A stretch of 55,533 nucleotides of DNA from Bryobacterales bacterium (GTDB lineage: Bacteria; Acidobacteriota; Terriglobia; Bryobacterales; UBA6623): positions 1 through 55,533 of the forward strand of contig JAJEHF010000149.1 of the NCBI GenBank assembly GCA_022823865.1, read 5' to 3'. Positions 27,445 through 35,957 of this stretch are shown piece after piece; position 1 is the first letter of the stretch; every line of letters starts with the position of its first letter. The translations under genes and the position numbers were made by a program. The notes beneath the pieces are model-generated. The model ran no database searches, had not been told where the DNA came from, and saw nothing but the letters and a program-made list of their open reading frames with translations.

Positions 27445-27749
27445 TTCACCTTCCCCACGAATGGAACCGGTACGCCCATCCAGTCTAGCGATCCCTTAGC
27501 CCCCCGCAGGTTCATTCCGCCGCTCAGCGTCAAACGTGAGTGTGTCGAGGCGCGACAGCGGAGACTGGTCGAGCAGTTCCGAAACAGCCGACGGGTTCTC
27601 GAAGGCAGCAATGGAGCTGCGCGGTGAACGACGCTCTAGCTCGCAATGCCGAACTAACCTTGCGGACGGGCTCGGGATTCTCCAAGTCCAGGTGCCCGCT
27701 GTCCCCGCCTTCGGCGATGGTGCGGAGGCTTCCACCATGGAGGCCCATC
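27445..27749. other. Intergenic, possible gene debris
   Basis: About 300 bases between the ParB-like and VapC genes. Minus-strand frames contain patches that look protein-like (RTIAEGGDSGHLDLE; ENPSAVSELLDQSPLSRL) but in different frames, so a frameshifted remnant is possible. No gene is called. Confidence 0.35.
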
Positions 27750-28139
27750 CTATCGGGCTATGACAACCTCGGCTGCAGTCTCGATTGGCACGGCCGTCCA
27801 AGCCCGGTCAGTGGTGAGGATGGGCGTGCCTTCAGCTATGCCGAGAGCGAGACAGGCCCGGTCTCCGAGCGACAGTCCTAGAGGCCGGGTCACTTTGCGA
27901 AGGGCCCCTGCCATGAGTGCAAGCTCCGTGTCAAATTCTCGGACTTCCAAGCCGAGGCCTGACAGGATTTCGACCACCTCTTGGCTGTCGACCCCGCGGT
28001 CGCTAAGTTTTGCGGCGACCTCCGAAAGATTGACGGAGGATACGATTCCCTGCGCGAAGTACCGTTCGACCACGACAGAGCCCGGCTCGCGATACAGCAC
28101 GGCGAGTAGGGCCGAGGCATCGAGGACTGCCCTAGGCAT
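27750..28139 (-). CDS. vapC: VapC-type PIN-domain ribonuclease toxin
   Basis: A 129-residue PIN toxin with all expected acidic positions: Asp in AVLDASALLAVL (about 7), Glu in NLSEVAAKL (about 40), Asp in SLGDRACLAL (about 93), and Asp in ILTTDRAW (about 111). VapC enzymes are Mg-dependent RNases that block translation. It overlaps the upstream AbrB-type antitoxin gene by 8 bases. The short C-terminal strand VVIAR is standard. Unlike the PIN protein at 4314, this toxin appears intact. Confidence 0.9.
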   Translation of the reverse strand: MPRAVLDASALLAVLYREPGSVVVERYFAQGIVSSVNLSEVAAKLSDRGVDSQEVVEILSGLGLEVREFDTELALMAGALRKVTRPLGLSLGDRACLALGIAEGTPILTTDRAWTAVPIETAAEVVIAR

Positions 28140-28431
28140 CGCCCGATTCCCTGCGAGCCTCTGCCCGTCGGTCTTCGATCAATTCCTCCGAAGCCAGCTT
28201 GTGGCCGGTCTGAGCGATCCCTGCAAGCCGGTCCTGCGCTCTCCTTAACTCCCGCATTCTGCTTGTGAGGGTCACGTGGTCCCCACGCAGCTCGAAGAAG
28301 ATATCAGCGCGCTGACCGGCTATGCCAAGCGCCGTGCGAAGCGCGGCCGGAATCACGACTCTGCCGTTTTCTGCTACCGACGCACTGAATTGCTGCCTAC
28401 GATGCTCTGGCATTTGGCCTAAACCTGCCAT
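28132..28431 (-). CDS. vapB: AbrB/MazE-like (SpoVT fold) antitoxin VapB
   Basis: A 99-residue antitoxin with the swapped-hairpin DNA-binding fold: FSASVAENGRVVIPAALRTA and LGIAGQRADIFFELRGDHVTL, the classic AbrB pattern in which GRVVIPAALR links to G..pGD. The remainder is a charged helix (SRMRELRRAQDRLAGIA) for toxin binding. ATG 28431 is given; ATG 28413 (MPEHRRQQ) is equally possible and has an AGG closer upstream. It is translationally coupled to vapC through an 8-base overlap, and the operon is probably autorepressed. Confidence 0.88.
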   Translation of the reverse strand: MAGLGQMPEHRRQQFSASVAENGRVVIPAALRTALGIAGQRADIFFELRGDHVTLTSRMRELRRAQDRLAGIAQTGHKLASEELIEDRRAEARRESGDA

Positions 28432-28778
28432 TTCTAATCATATGTCATATTTGCAGGATCTGGCAATGCAATCGCGTATGTCGCAACCGCTTCTCCCAGA
28501 GCGAGTACAAGTCACCGTAGAGACTGCTTCGCATTCGCATTAGGCGGACGCAACTGCCAGCCCCCGCCCCGGGCACCAGCATCCGGAAAGCTGAGACAGG
28601 CTAAGGAGACTGCTTGGTACGCCGGGTCGCGCGCCACCATTGGGATTGCGGAAGTCATCTACGACGAGAACACGATTGATTTGTAAGGGAAGAGTATCGG
28701 GATGCCGCAGGCCTCGTTGTTGGCGCGCAGGTGCGCGGCCGAGCACCTGTCTAGGTGCCGACGAGACGAGCGATCCGG
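28432..28778. other. Intergenic between two VapBC pairs
   Basis: About 350 bases. It should hold the vapBC promoter near 28432-28470, which is locally AT-rich (CATATGTCATATTTGC). The minus strand carries a protein-like fragment (AHLRANNEACGIPILFPYKS) ending in a stop, perhaps debris of a lost gene. No intact gene is seen. Confidence 0.4.
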
Positions 28779-29189
28779 CTACTTTCGATAGGCCGGATCG
28801 AGGTCGCTGAACATGGGGTAGTGCCTGACATTCAAGGTCTTCAATGCGGATTCGGACAGGTCGGCGGTCGCCGCGATCACAGCGTCCGCTAGACCAACCC
28901 CGTGGGATCGTCCGTAGGCTTGTCGGTACAGTCCGCCGACCCTAGCGATCTCTGCACTGACCGGGACAACGGGGAACAGTGCAAGGAACTCCTCTAGGTC
29001 TTGGCGTTCCGTGTCTTCGGCGGCGCCACGGACGCCGGCGTAAAGCTCCGCAACCGACATGGCGGAGACAGTGATGCGATCCGCGTGTTCGATCACGAAA
29101 CGGACCGCAGTCGGATACCCTCGCAGATAGTCAATCAGGATGTCGGTATCGACTAGAAACGGGCGTTGCAAGTTCAGCCCCTGTTCCAA
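28779..29189 (-). CDS. vapC: VapC-type PIN-domain ribonuclease toxin
   Basis: A 136-residue PIN toxin. Acidic residues are in place: FLVDTDILIDYLRG (first Asp about 14), SVAELYAGVRG (Glu about 48) and VGLADAVIAATA (Asp about 101), with the family C-terminal text LKTLNVRHYPMFSDL. It overlaps the CopG-type antitoxin gene by 16 bases. A second intact VapBC unit within 1 kb of the first, with a different antitoxin fold, so the two are independent acquisitions and not a duplication. Confidence 0.9.
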   Translation of the reverse strand: MEQGLNLQRPFLVDTDILIDYLRGYPTAVRFVIEHADRITVSAMSVAELYAGVRGAAEDTERQDLEEFLALFPVVPVSAEIARVGGLYRQAYGRSHGVGLADAVIAATADLSESALKTLNVRHYPMFSDLDPAYRK

Positions 29190-29431
29190 GTGCTCCGCAG
29201 GGTGTCGAGGGACGGAAGATCCATCCGATCCTTCCAGATTCCTGCGACATCGCGCAGCACAGCCGAGCGTCGCTCACGGGCATGTTGTTCGATGAATTGA
29301 TCGATGGCTTCGCGGATCAGTTCGCTTCGCCGCCTGCCGCCGCTGCGGGCGATAGCGGCAAGTTGGCCTCGCTGCCGACTGGTTAGGTATATCTGTGTCC
29401 GAATCACTTGGCCGGCCTTTGGTGTATACAT
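29174..29431 (-). CDS. vapB: CopG/RHH-type VapB antitoxin
   Basis: An 85-residue ribbon-helix-helix antitoxin: strand VIRTQIYLTSRQRGQLAAIA, then GRRRSELIREAIDQFIEQH, the standard RHH layout, and a C-terminal toxin-binding tail (GIWKDRMDLPSLDTLRSTW). ATG 29431 sits inside a perfect inverted repeat (29420-29446). A GTG eight codons later (before IRTQ) would place the repeat wholly upstream and is an alternative start. The frame continues upstream of 29431 but without family features. Confidence 0.85.
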   Translation of the reverse strand: MYTPKAGQVIRTQIYLTSRQRGQLAAIARSGGRRRSELIREAIDQFIEQHARERRSAVLRDVAGIWKDRMDLPSLDTLRSTWNRG

Positions 29432-29446
29432 CAGAAGTATACACCA
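29420..29446. promoter_or_regulatory. Perfect 10-bp inverted repeat, likely VapB operator
   Basis: Arms TGGTGTATAC (29420-29429) and GTATACACCA (29437-29446) are perfectly complementary around a 7-base spacer, and the repeat covers the annotated antitoxin start codon. Read leftward, the distal arm contains TATACT, a good -10 match. RHH antitoxins bind such palindromes to repress their operon, so this is the most likely autoregulatory site. The binding itself is inference. Confidence 0.7.
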
Positions 29447-29691
29447 CTTATCGAATTCCACGCATTGGCACCAACCGCTACTATTGGGCAGCGTGCCTCG
29501 ATACGTGCGTCGCCGACCCACCCTGCTAGCATCAACCGCCGGCTTCGCCTAGCTTTCAGGGCTACGACATTGAGCGGGACGAGACCTGTCTTAGGGATCA
29601 TTGCAACTCAGCTTAGTGTTCCGCGCTTCGTGCTTTCTCCGGAACGCATCGATGCCACTGGCGCCAGCTCTGAACTTCAACGATGGCGACT

Positions 29692-30603
29692 TCACCCTTC
29701 CTCACCATCGGCCCCCTGAAGCTCCGCTTCAATCTCTTCCAGGGTCGGCAGGCTACCTTTTAGATCGTCCGGCAGAACCTCGACTAGGCTGGTTTCCCAG
29801 TCCGCGACGCCAAGGGGTTTGGCGAGGTCGCGCAGGGCGTAATCCACGGCCATCCGGTCCTTGCCCTTGCCCTTGCAGAGCAGGAGGCCGATGGTTGGCG
29901 CGTCGTCGGGGTGGCGCATCAGGTCGTCCACGGCGGAGAGGTACAGGTTCATTTGGCCGACGAAGGCGGGGCTGAATGGAACCGCCTTGAGCTCGACCAC
30001 GACGTACCGGCGGAGCTTGAGGTGGTAGAACAGCAGGTCCAGGCGAAAGTCACGGTCGCCGACCTCTAGTAGCACCTGTCGGCCGACGAAGGCGAATCCG
30101 CTTCCCATCTCCAGCAGGAAGCGCTGGACGTGGTCCACGAGGCCCTGCTCGAGCTCTCTCTCGGTGCGTGGTTTGGCGGTGCCGAGGAAATCGAACAAGT
30201 ACGGATCCTTGAACGCCTGCGTGGCCAGATCGGAGTCGGTTGGCGGAAGTGTCCGGTGGAAGTTGGTGACGGCGCTGCCTTGGCGCTCGTGGCGCCTGCT
30301 TTCGATCTGAACGACTAGCATGTTTCGGCTCCAGCCTGCTTCGCGCGCCTTGGCGGCGTACCAGAGGCGAACGCTTTCGTCGTCAATCTTCTCCAACAAG
30401 GCGATATTGTGGTACCAAGTGATTTGTGCAAGCACCTCTTGCACGATTTCCCGCTGAGGCCAGGCTGCGGCGAAGGCGCGCATGTACTTGAGGTTGCGGG
30501 GCGACAATCCCCGCATCTCCGGGAATTCCCCGCGGAGGTCGTGCGAAAGACGGTCGATGGTCCCGGCACCCCAGCCTTCCCGCTTCTGGCGCACGAGAAT
30601 CAC
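29692..30603 (-). CDS. YhcG/DUF1016-family PD-(D/E)XK nuclease, N-terminally shortened
   Basis: A 303-residue protein from GTG 30603. It matches the YhcG family along its length: REGWGAGTIDRLSHDLR, LSPRNLKYMRAFAAAWP, WYHNIALLEKI, GWSRNMLVVQIESR, KDPYLFDFLG. The C-terminal PD-(D/E)XK core has Asp189 (DFRLDLLFYHLKL) and Glu204/Lys206 (VVVELKA), so the catalytic site appears complete. Family members normally have about 45 to 60 further N-terminal residues that include the YWxIG helix. Here the frame upstream reads FLANATSS and soon meets TAG, so that helix is missing. Either the gene is 5'-truncated or it encodes a short variant. Such nucleases occur in accessory and defence regions. Confidence 0.83.
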   Translation of the reverse strand: MILVRQKREGWGAGTIDRLSHDLRGEFPEMRGLSPRNLKYMRAFAAAWPQREIVQEVLAQITWYHNIALLEKIDDESVRLWYAAKAREAGWSRNMLVVQIESRRHERQGSAVTNFHRTLPPTDSDLATQAFKDPYLFDFLGTAKPRTERELEQGLVDHVQRFLLEMGSGFAFVGRQVLLEVGDRDFRLDLLFYHLKLRRYVVVELKAVPFSPAFVGQMNLYLSAVDDLMRHPDDAPTIGLLLCKGKGKDRMAVDYALRDLAKPLGVADWETSLVEVLPDDLKGSLPTLEEIEAELQGADGEEG

Positions 30604-30689
30604 ACTACTTGTTGCGTTTGCTAGAAACTTCGTTCCGCGTTTGCGCTATACTTTGAGATACTCCCCTTGCGGTTTCGAGCGCAGGGCGC

Positions 30690-30709
30690 AGGGCCTTTTC
30701 GGAGGCCCT
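30690..30709 (+). terminator. Stem-loop, terminator-like
   Basis: AGGGCCT (30690-30696) pairs perfectly with AGGCCCT (30703-30709) around TTTCGG and is followed on the plus strand by TGCTTATTT. A TATACT box at 30647-30652 lies about 40 bases upstream, so a short plus-strand transcript is conceivable. For the minus-strand YhcG gene it would instead be a leader hairpin. Confidence 0.45.
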
Positions 30710-30853
30710 TGCTTATTTGGGCGCATCTGCCCGCGACGGAATTCCCAAATGGCCCGAACGGTGGGAAGCGTGGTAACTGAATTTCTAGTGACCGATAAGG
30801 TTATTGTTCTTCAATGATTTACGAATGAGCGGCCTAAGAGATAGGTGACAGGA

Positions 30854-30929
<76 letters not shown>

Positions 30930-31759
30930 GCAATCTGACTGTTCGCATCATCGCAAACGCGAACAGTCCTGTCAATTCCGTCGGCCCTTTCGGGCGCCGG
31001 TCGGAGTGCTTCGTGAACTGTGTGGGGTCTCGGCTCGTCGCCATCTGATGCGCAACTTGATGAATTGTACGGTCGCGATTTCTTCTCGATGATCTGGAGC
31101 GGAGCGTAACACAGGACTACGTAAACCACTGCATATCAACACGTTGCCCAGACTACACCTTTCAAGGTGGGTCCTGTCCGGACAAGTCCACGCGGGCCCC
31201 CTCAGAGACCCGTTCCATCCCGACAATCCCTCGCGAACCGACAGGCGATTCACGAGAGAATCTGCTTCCATGCTGCCTGAGGGGCAGTCCGGCCGTTGCT
31301 CTTCCGGGAAGTTGATTGGTTTGTCCGTTTCGAGATGCAAGCTGGCTTGCGGGTACAAGTGCGCCCGCCGTCCCTATGGGCGGCGGGTCACCTGGCCAGC
31401 CGAAACATAGTGGAAGGGCCGTGCGAGCCTCTGCCCTACGTCCACGAATGTTCAGGATTCCCCTACCAACCGAAAGAGCTCCGGGATCTGAACGTTCGAA
31501 GGAGGCGGAACGTCCCCTCGATTGGCGATCGCGCAAACTGCTCGGTCCATATGAGGTTAGAGAGATATGCCGGGCGGGATGCCAGCGGTGGCGAGCGTCC
31601 ATGTGGAGCAGCAGGATCGGCGCCCAAGAGAGGAGGACTCGATCTGTGATCGCGGAATTGATGACGAATCTTGCATCAGCCACGTGACGTGTCTCAACTG
31701 CCGGTCGAAGTACACGAGCACGACCGTTGCCGAGTTCGGGCAGCTAGAGTAAGGGCATC
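30930..31759. other. Intergenic, no gene; one strong hairpin
   Basis: About 830 bases between tRNA-Asn and rloB. No frame shows family features. A strong hairpin at 31364-31387 (CCCGCCG / CGGCGGG, with inner CCC/GGG pairing) is visible without a clear U-tract. The tRNA promoter should lie just right of 30930. Confidence 0.45.
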
Positions 31760-32407
31760 CTACCCGTTGGTCTCTATCGCCTCTAGGAAGAGGTGCATAC
31801 CCGACGATGGATTGTCATGCGGGAACTCCGTTCCGTCTCCTGCGTGCTTTTTCGTCAAGGCGCGCGCACGTTCTGCCGCGTCGGCACGCCGGGGCATGTA
31901 TTTCAATCCGTCCAGTCGTTTACCCAAACTGTTGTCGTGGTCGCGGCGTAGCCTCCCGGCAGCATCGTTGTCGAGCCAAGCGGTGCGGTTCTCGAAATGG
32001 AGTGCCAGCCATAGTTCGAAGCACGGATTTGAAATGGCAAGACGAACTTCGCTCGTCTCAGCCATAGCTCTGGCTTCACGAAGGTTGGGGTGATTCTTTG
32101 GCCATTCGACGTCGAAGAGACACCACACCTCATCGATCTCACCTTGCTCTTGGGAATTGCGATCTCGGGCTTCGGCTGCCGCCTTCACTAGGGTCAGCGG
32201 CACGGCACCACTTACGTTCTGGTCGATTCGGATGTCAACTGAGGCGGAGTCCCGGACCGCTGGCTCCTGTTTCAGGGCCGTGAGGTAGTCGGGCTCGGTC
32301 TTTGTGCCCTCACAGAACACCAGGAATGTCCGCTTGGGCCTACGAACCGCGACCCTGCGGCGAAGCGAGCTGTCCCCGCGAGGCCTGCGGTCAGTCGGCC
32401 TAGCCAT
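31760..32407 (-). CDS. rloB: RloB-family TOPRIM-like protein (AbiLii-like)
   Basis: A 215-residue RloB-family protein. ATG 32407 overlaps the rloA stop by 8 bases; the longer frame to 32551 lies inside rloA and is discarded. The start RTFLVFCEGTKTEPDYL is the family signature, with the TOPRIM-like Glu, followed by VWCLFDVEWPKNHPNL (usually DxD; here D-V-E) and NPCFELWLALHF. RloB pairs with RloA in loci now recognised as AbiL-type phage defence, where the TOPRIM-like nuclease is the presumed effector. That function is by family knowledge, not shown here. Confidence 0.88.
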   Translation of the reverse strand: MARPTDRRPRGDSSLRRRVAVRRPKRTFLVFCEGTKTEPDYLTALKQEPAVRDSASVDIRIDQNVSGAVPLTLVKAAAEARDRNSQEQGEIDEVWCLFDVEWPKNHPNLREARAMAETSEVRLAISNPCFELWLALHFENRTAWLDNDAAGRLRRDHDNSLGKRLDGLKYMPRRADAAERARALTKKHAGDGTEFPHDNPSSGMHLFLEAIETNG

Positions 32408-33686
32408 CGCGAGGCTGAGAATCGATCCCCAAGGCTCGGCGAACCGCGACCTGGTCGACTTCGGGAATGGCTCCGAACCGGCCCTGAAGGTAGGCTCTTT
32501 CCAGGTTGAGGGATTTCCGCACGCGCTCACCCCCGAACTCCGCCAAGCCAATGAGGCGGGTGGTGAAGTCAGGCGCTTTCTCGGTGAGCCACACCTCGTC
32601 GCGGTTCAAGCTATTGAGCAGGGACGTGTCATGGGAGGTGAAGATGAGTTGAGCCCCACGGGTATTGGTCTGGGCATCCTGGAAGATCTCGATCAGTCGC
32701 GACGAGAGCCGAGGATGAAGACTCGCATCGATCTCGTCTAGGAGAAGGATCTGACCAAATCTGAGCGCAGCGAACGCTGGACCGATCAAGCGGAACCAAG
32801 TCTGGGTTCCGGCGGATTCATCCTCTAGGTCGAAAGTGACCGGTTCGCCTTCTCCGCGATGCACGAGCCCAAGGTAACGACGAGGTCCACCAAGACGCCC
32901 GGACTCCTCTTCGCTGATCACGAAATCGTTGATTCCCGGATCCGCGAAGCGAAGCAAGTCCAAGACGTGGCCCGGACGCGTGACGTCCGCTCGCTCCTCG
33001 GCAGCACCAAAGAGCCCTAGCTGATCGGTTTCAACTGCCTCGAAGAGCAAGCGCATCGTGCTGTCGAATGGATGGATGCCAGCGCCGGCACGACGAAACC
33101 GTCTCCTCCGAAGCCCGAGAACACGGATTCTCGCTACCGCTCTCCCGACGCTCCTCAAGTCGGTATCACCCACCCGCCTGCCAGCGGAGAGCGCCAGCGT
33201 TGTCGGAGTCAGCAAATCCCGCATTCCTCGGGTTCCGCCGAGGCCCCGGCGAAAGTCGATTTCGTTCTTGTGGCGTGTGAAGAGGTTTCTCCGCCGGCCC
33301 TCCGGATAGCTGTCCAGACTCTCGTACAGCACGTTCGAGTCGTCCACTTCGAGCCGATACGCGTATCGGACACCGTCCACTTCTATGTCCAGATCAAACT
33401 CTGATGGCGAAGTGGGCCCCTTGCCGAACCTGTGCGCCTCACGCGGAATGTGATCATCCCAGGCTTGAAGCGACAAGCCAACGGCCATCGACAGCCAAGC
33501 CATGGCTTCTAACACGTTGGACTTGCCAGATGCGTTGGGCCCGTAGATTCCGGCGACGGTCAGGACGCGCTCTGATAGGCCGTCGAACGCTCTCGCCGCC
33601 GTCCGTTCCTCGTCAACGGCGATCATCGACAGCTCCACCGGTTCTAGAATCGAGCGGTGGTTGCCAACCCTGAATCGCAGTAGCAT
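32400..33686 (-). CDS. rloA: RloA-family AAA ATPase (AbiLi-like)
   Basis: A 428-residue ABC/SMC-type ATPase of the AAA_15/21 group. Walker A GPNASGKS is at 49-56, preceded by the family N-terminus MLLRFRVGNHRSILEPVELS. Walker B is in ILLLDEIDASLHPRL (about 315-330) and the H-loop in LIFTSHDTSLLNSL. It is the presumed sensor/ATPase half of an RloAB (AbiL-like) pair, related in plan to OLD and PARIS systems that combine such an ATPase with a TOPRIM effector. It is first in the operon and translationally coupled to rloB. The AT-rich DNA just upstream (33690-33760) likely holds the promoter. Confidence 0.92.
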   Translation of the reverse strand: MLLRFRVGNHRSILEPVELSMIAVDEERTAARAFDGLSERVLTVAGIYGPNASGKSNVLEAMAWLSMAVGLSLQAWDDHIPREAHRFGKGPTSPSEFDLDIEVDGVRYAYRLEVDDSNVLYESLDSYPEGRRRNLFTRHKNEIDFRRGLGGTRGMRDLLTPTTLALSAGRRVGDTDLRSVGRAVARIRVLGLRRRRFRRAGAGIHPFDSTMRLLFEAVETDQLGLFGAAEERADVTRPGHVLDLLRFADPGINDFVISEEESGRLGGPRRYLGLVHRGEGEPVTFDLEDESAGTQTWFRLIGPAFAALRFGQILLLDEIDASLHPRLSSRLIEIFQDAQTNTRGAQLIFTSHDTSLLNSLNRDEVWLTEKAPDFTTRLIGLAEFGGERVRKSLNLERAYLQGRFGAIPEVDQVAVRRALGIDSQPRDG

Positions 33687-34023
33687 GAACTCAGTCTAGG
33701 TAATAATCTACATTTTAACTGCTTTTTTCGAACAGATTGTGCATTTTCTGGAACAAGATTGCAGTCCTTGGTCTTCAGATACTAGGGCCGAGTCTTCGCG
33801 GATCCTGCCGCTGGCACCCAGGATTCGAGCGGCCCGCCCCCTCCGCAAGCACCTGCTCCCAAGCCGCGTCAGTGTTGGGAGACGACCGCGACGCCCAGAG
33901 CTAACAGTGACTCGACGATCCGGCAAGCCCTCGTACGCGCCACTGATACGCGTCCAACTCTGTGGTGGCTGCAAGCAACGAAAGGCCTTCCGATCCAGAA
34001 CTTCCCGCAAGCGACCGCGTACC
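33687..34023. promoter_or_regulatory. AT-rich upstream region of rloAB
   Basis: No gene seen. The first 75 bases (33690-33765) are strikingly AT-rich relative to the window (ATAATCTACATTTTAACTGC, then TTTTTTCG) and should contain the leftward rloAB promoter, with TAAAAT as a possible -10. Low GC next to a defence pair is common for transferred modules. Confidence 0.45.
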
Positions 34024-35679
34024 CTAGCCGGTCGCCACCTGAAGGGCGGTGTACGACCGCGCGGGAAGCTTGATGCTCATCGTCGCAGCCGGGGATGGCG
34101 CATCGAACCGCTGGCCGGCCACGTTGTTCGGATTGTCGAACGTGTTCGTCGCCTTGAGGTCCGACCCATTGATCATCTCGGCCTGAATCACCCTGGTCGG
34201 AGTCATGTCTTCGAACCGGAGCTCGACCTCGCGCTCTTTTTCCAGGTCCCTGTTGAGCAAGAGAATCCCGTAATTTCCCGATTCCGGATCGAAGGTGGCC
34301 GACACGTCAAGATACGGAGTCTCTGCTGGCCGGCTCGTAAGCGCGTTCACATAGTCGGCATTGTATTGGCGCTCGACCGAGTAGGTTTCCGAGCGCACGA
34401 GCAGGTCCAGTACGTTGCCCTTGGCGTACTTGATGCCCCACGCGTACGGGTAGTAGATCGTCTGGCGCAGCACGCCGTCCCTGTTCGTGACCAGCGCAGC
34501 GATAACGTTGATGATCTGGGCGAGGCAGCCGATGCGGACGCGGTCCGCGTTTCGCAGCAGCGTATTCACCATGCCTCCAACGAGGAGCGCGTCTTCGAGG
34601 TTGTAGACCTCCTCAAGCAGCGGAGGCGCGAATTTCCCCTGGCCGTTCGTGTGGTCTCCCGAGCGCGCCCGGTACCAGACGTTCCATTCGTCGAACGAGA
34701 GCCAGAGCTGCTTCGGTGACTTGAGAAGCCCCCGAACGTAGTCGCAGACAGCGATCGTCTCCTTGATCTGGTAGTCCATGTCCAGATTCAAGGCAAGGAA
34801 GCGCGCCGAGTCCTCGCCCGTCTCGTCAGGCGTGTTGCCGTAGTAGCGATGAAGCGAGAGCCCGTCGACTTCGGGGTAGCACTCCTCGAGCGTTTCCCGG
34901 TCCCAGACCAGGTAGGTCGGCATGAACGGGGCGCTCGACCCGCAAGCGATGAGTTCCGTCGAGGGGTCGACGGAACGCATCTGGCGCGCCGCGTCGCGCG
35001 CCTTTCGACCGTATTCACGGGCCGGCATGTGACCGATCTGCCACCAGCCGTCCATCTCGTTTCCAAGACACCACGTCTTGACCCCATGCGGTTGCTCGTA
35101 GCCATGTTCCCGGCGCAGGTCGCTCCAGCGAGTGCCTTTCTCGACGTTGCAGTACTCCACCAGCGCTGCCGAGGTTTCCGGTGTGCCGGTGCCGAGATTC
35201 GTGGCAAGCAGGGGCTCGGTGCCGATCAGCTCGCACCAGTCGATGAATTCGTTGGTGCCGAACTGGTTGGTCTCCATGGAGTTCCAAGCACGCTCCAGCA
35301 CGGCGGGCCGGTCGTTCTTGGGTCCGACGCCATGCAGCCAGTCGTAGCCCGACACGAAGTTGCCGCCCGGATAGCGCATGATCGGGCACCTCAGCTCCTG
35401 CATTTCCCGGACAATGTCGGAGCGGAATCCGCTACTGTCCGCCAAGGACGAGTCCGGCTCGTAGACGCCCCCGTAGATCGCGCGCCCCAAGTGCTCAAGG
35501 AACGCACCCATCAAGCGGGGATCCATAGACGCCCGCTTACGGGCCGAGTTCAGGAAGACCTGCGCCGGGCCGCCACTTGACTGGGCGTGGCCCAGGCCCC
35601 TTAGCCAAGTTCCCGCGGCCAGAGCCGGTGTGGCCGCCGTGAGAGCTTTGAAGAATTCGCGTCTGTTGGATTCAGTCAT
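34024..35679 (-). CDS. Tat-exported alpha-L-arabinofuranosidase (GH51)
   Basis: A 551-residue glycosidase. ATG 35679 gives a twin-arginine signal (NRREFFKALTAATPALAAG), so it folds before export; the longer frame upstream is ignored. The GH51 barrel has the acid/base Glu208 in WCLGNEMDGWW and the nucleophile Glu331 in LSFDEWNVWYRARSG, plus MRYPGGNFVSGYDW near 101-114. The C-terminal beta domain runs from about 430. GH51 enzymes release terminal L-arabinofuranose from plant hemicellulose or arabinan, though some act on other substrates. It is divergent from a polysaccharide deacetylase gene, so both may serve extracellular glycan processing. Confidence 0.92.
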   Translation of the reverse strand: MTESNRREFFKALTAATPALAAGTWLRGLGHAQSSGGPAQVFLNSARKRASMDPRLMGAFLEHLGRAIYGGVYEPDSSLADSSGFRSDIVREMQELRCPIMRYPGGNFVSGYDWLHGVGPKNDRPAVLERAWNSMETNQFGTNEFIDWCELIGTEPLLATNLGTGTPETSAALVEYCNVEKGTRWSDLRREHGYEQPHGVKTWCLGNEMDGWWQIGHMPAREYGRKARDAARQMRSVDPSTELIACGSSAPFMPTYLVWDRETLEECYPEVDGLSLHRYYGNTPDETGEDSARFLALNLDMDYQIKETIAVCDYVRGLLKSPKQLWLSFDEWNVWYRARSGDHTNGQGKFAPPLLEEVYNLEDALLVGGMVNTLLRNADRVRIGCLAQIINVIAALVTNRDGVLRQTIYYPYAWGIKYAKGNVLDLLVRSETYSVERQYNADYVNALTSRPAETPYLDVSATFDPESGNYGILLLNRDLEKEREVELRFEDMTPTRVIQAEMINGSDLKATNTFDNPNNVAGQRFDAPSPAATMSIKLPARSYTALQVATG

Positions 35680-35957
35680 AGTCGATCGAAGTAGCTGGAT
35701 GGTGCCCGCGCCCAGCGTGCATCCTTCCGTCGCTTCCGCGGCAAGCCGATGCTGAACAGCTCGGCCCTGCTGCGGTCTGGCTGGATCGATGGATGGGCAG
35801 CACATTCAGTGCTATGCCGGACCTGTTGCCCGTTAGAGTCGCAAACTGGCTGCAGGCTAGGCAAGTGCTGAGTGGCGGTCCGAGGTGCATCTGTCCCCTT
35901 CGGTGTCGCCGATCCCTTTGACCTGCGTACCGTTGCGCCAATACAATCTGAAGCGCC

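Noticed and set aside
27496..27801. Minus-strand frame between ParB-like and VapC genes
   Set aside because: Overlaps the end of vapC; only short patches look protein-like and they lie in different frames.
31162..31683. 173-codon minus-strand frame right of tRNA-Asn
   Set aside because: Low-complexity Arg/Ser/Pro translation with no motif and no ribosome site.
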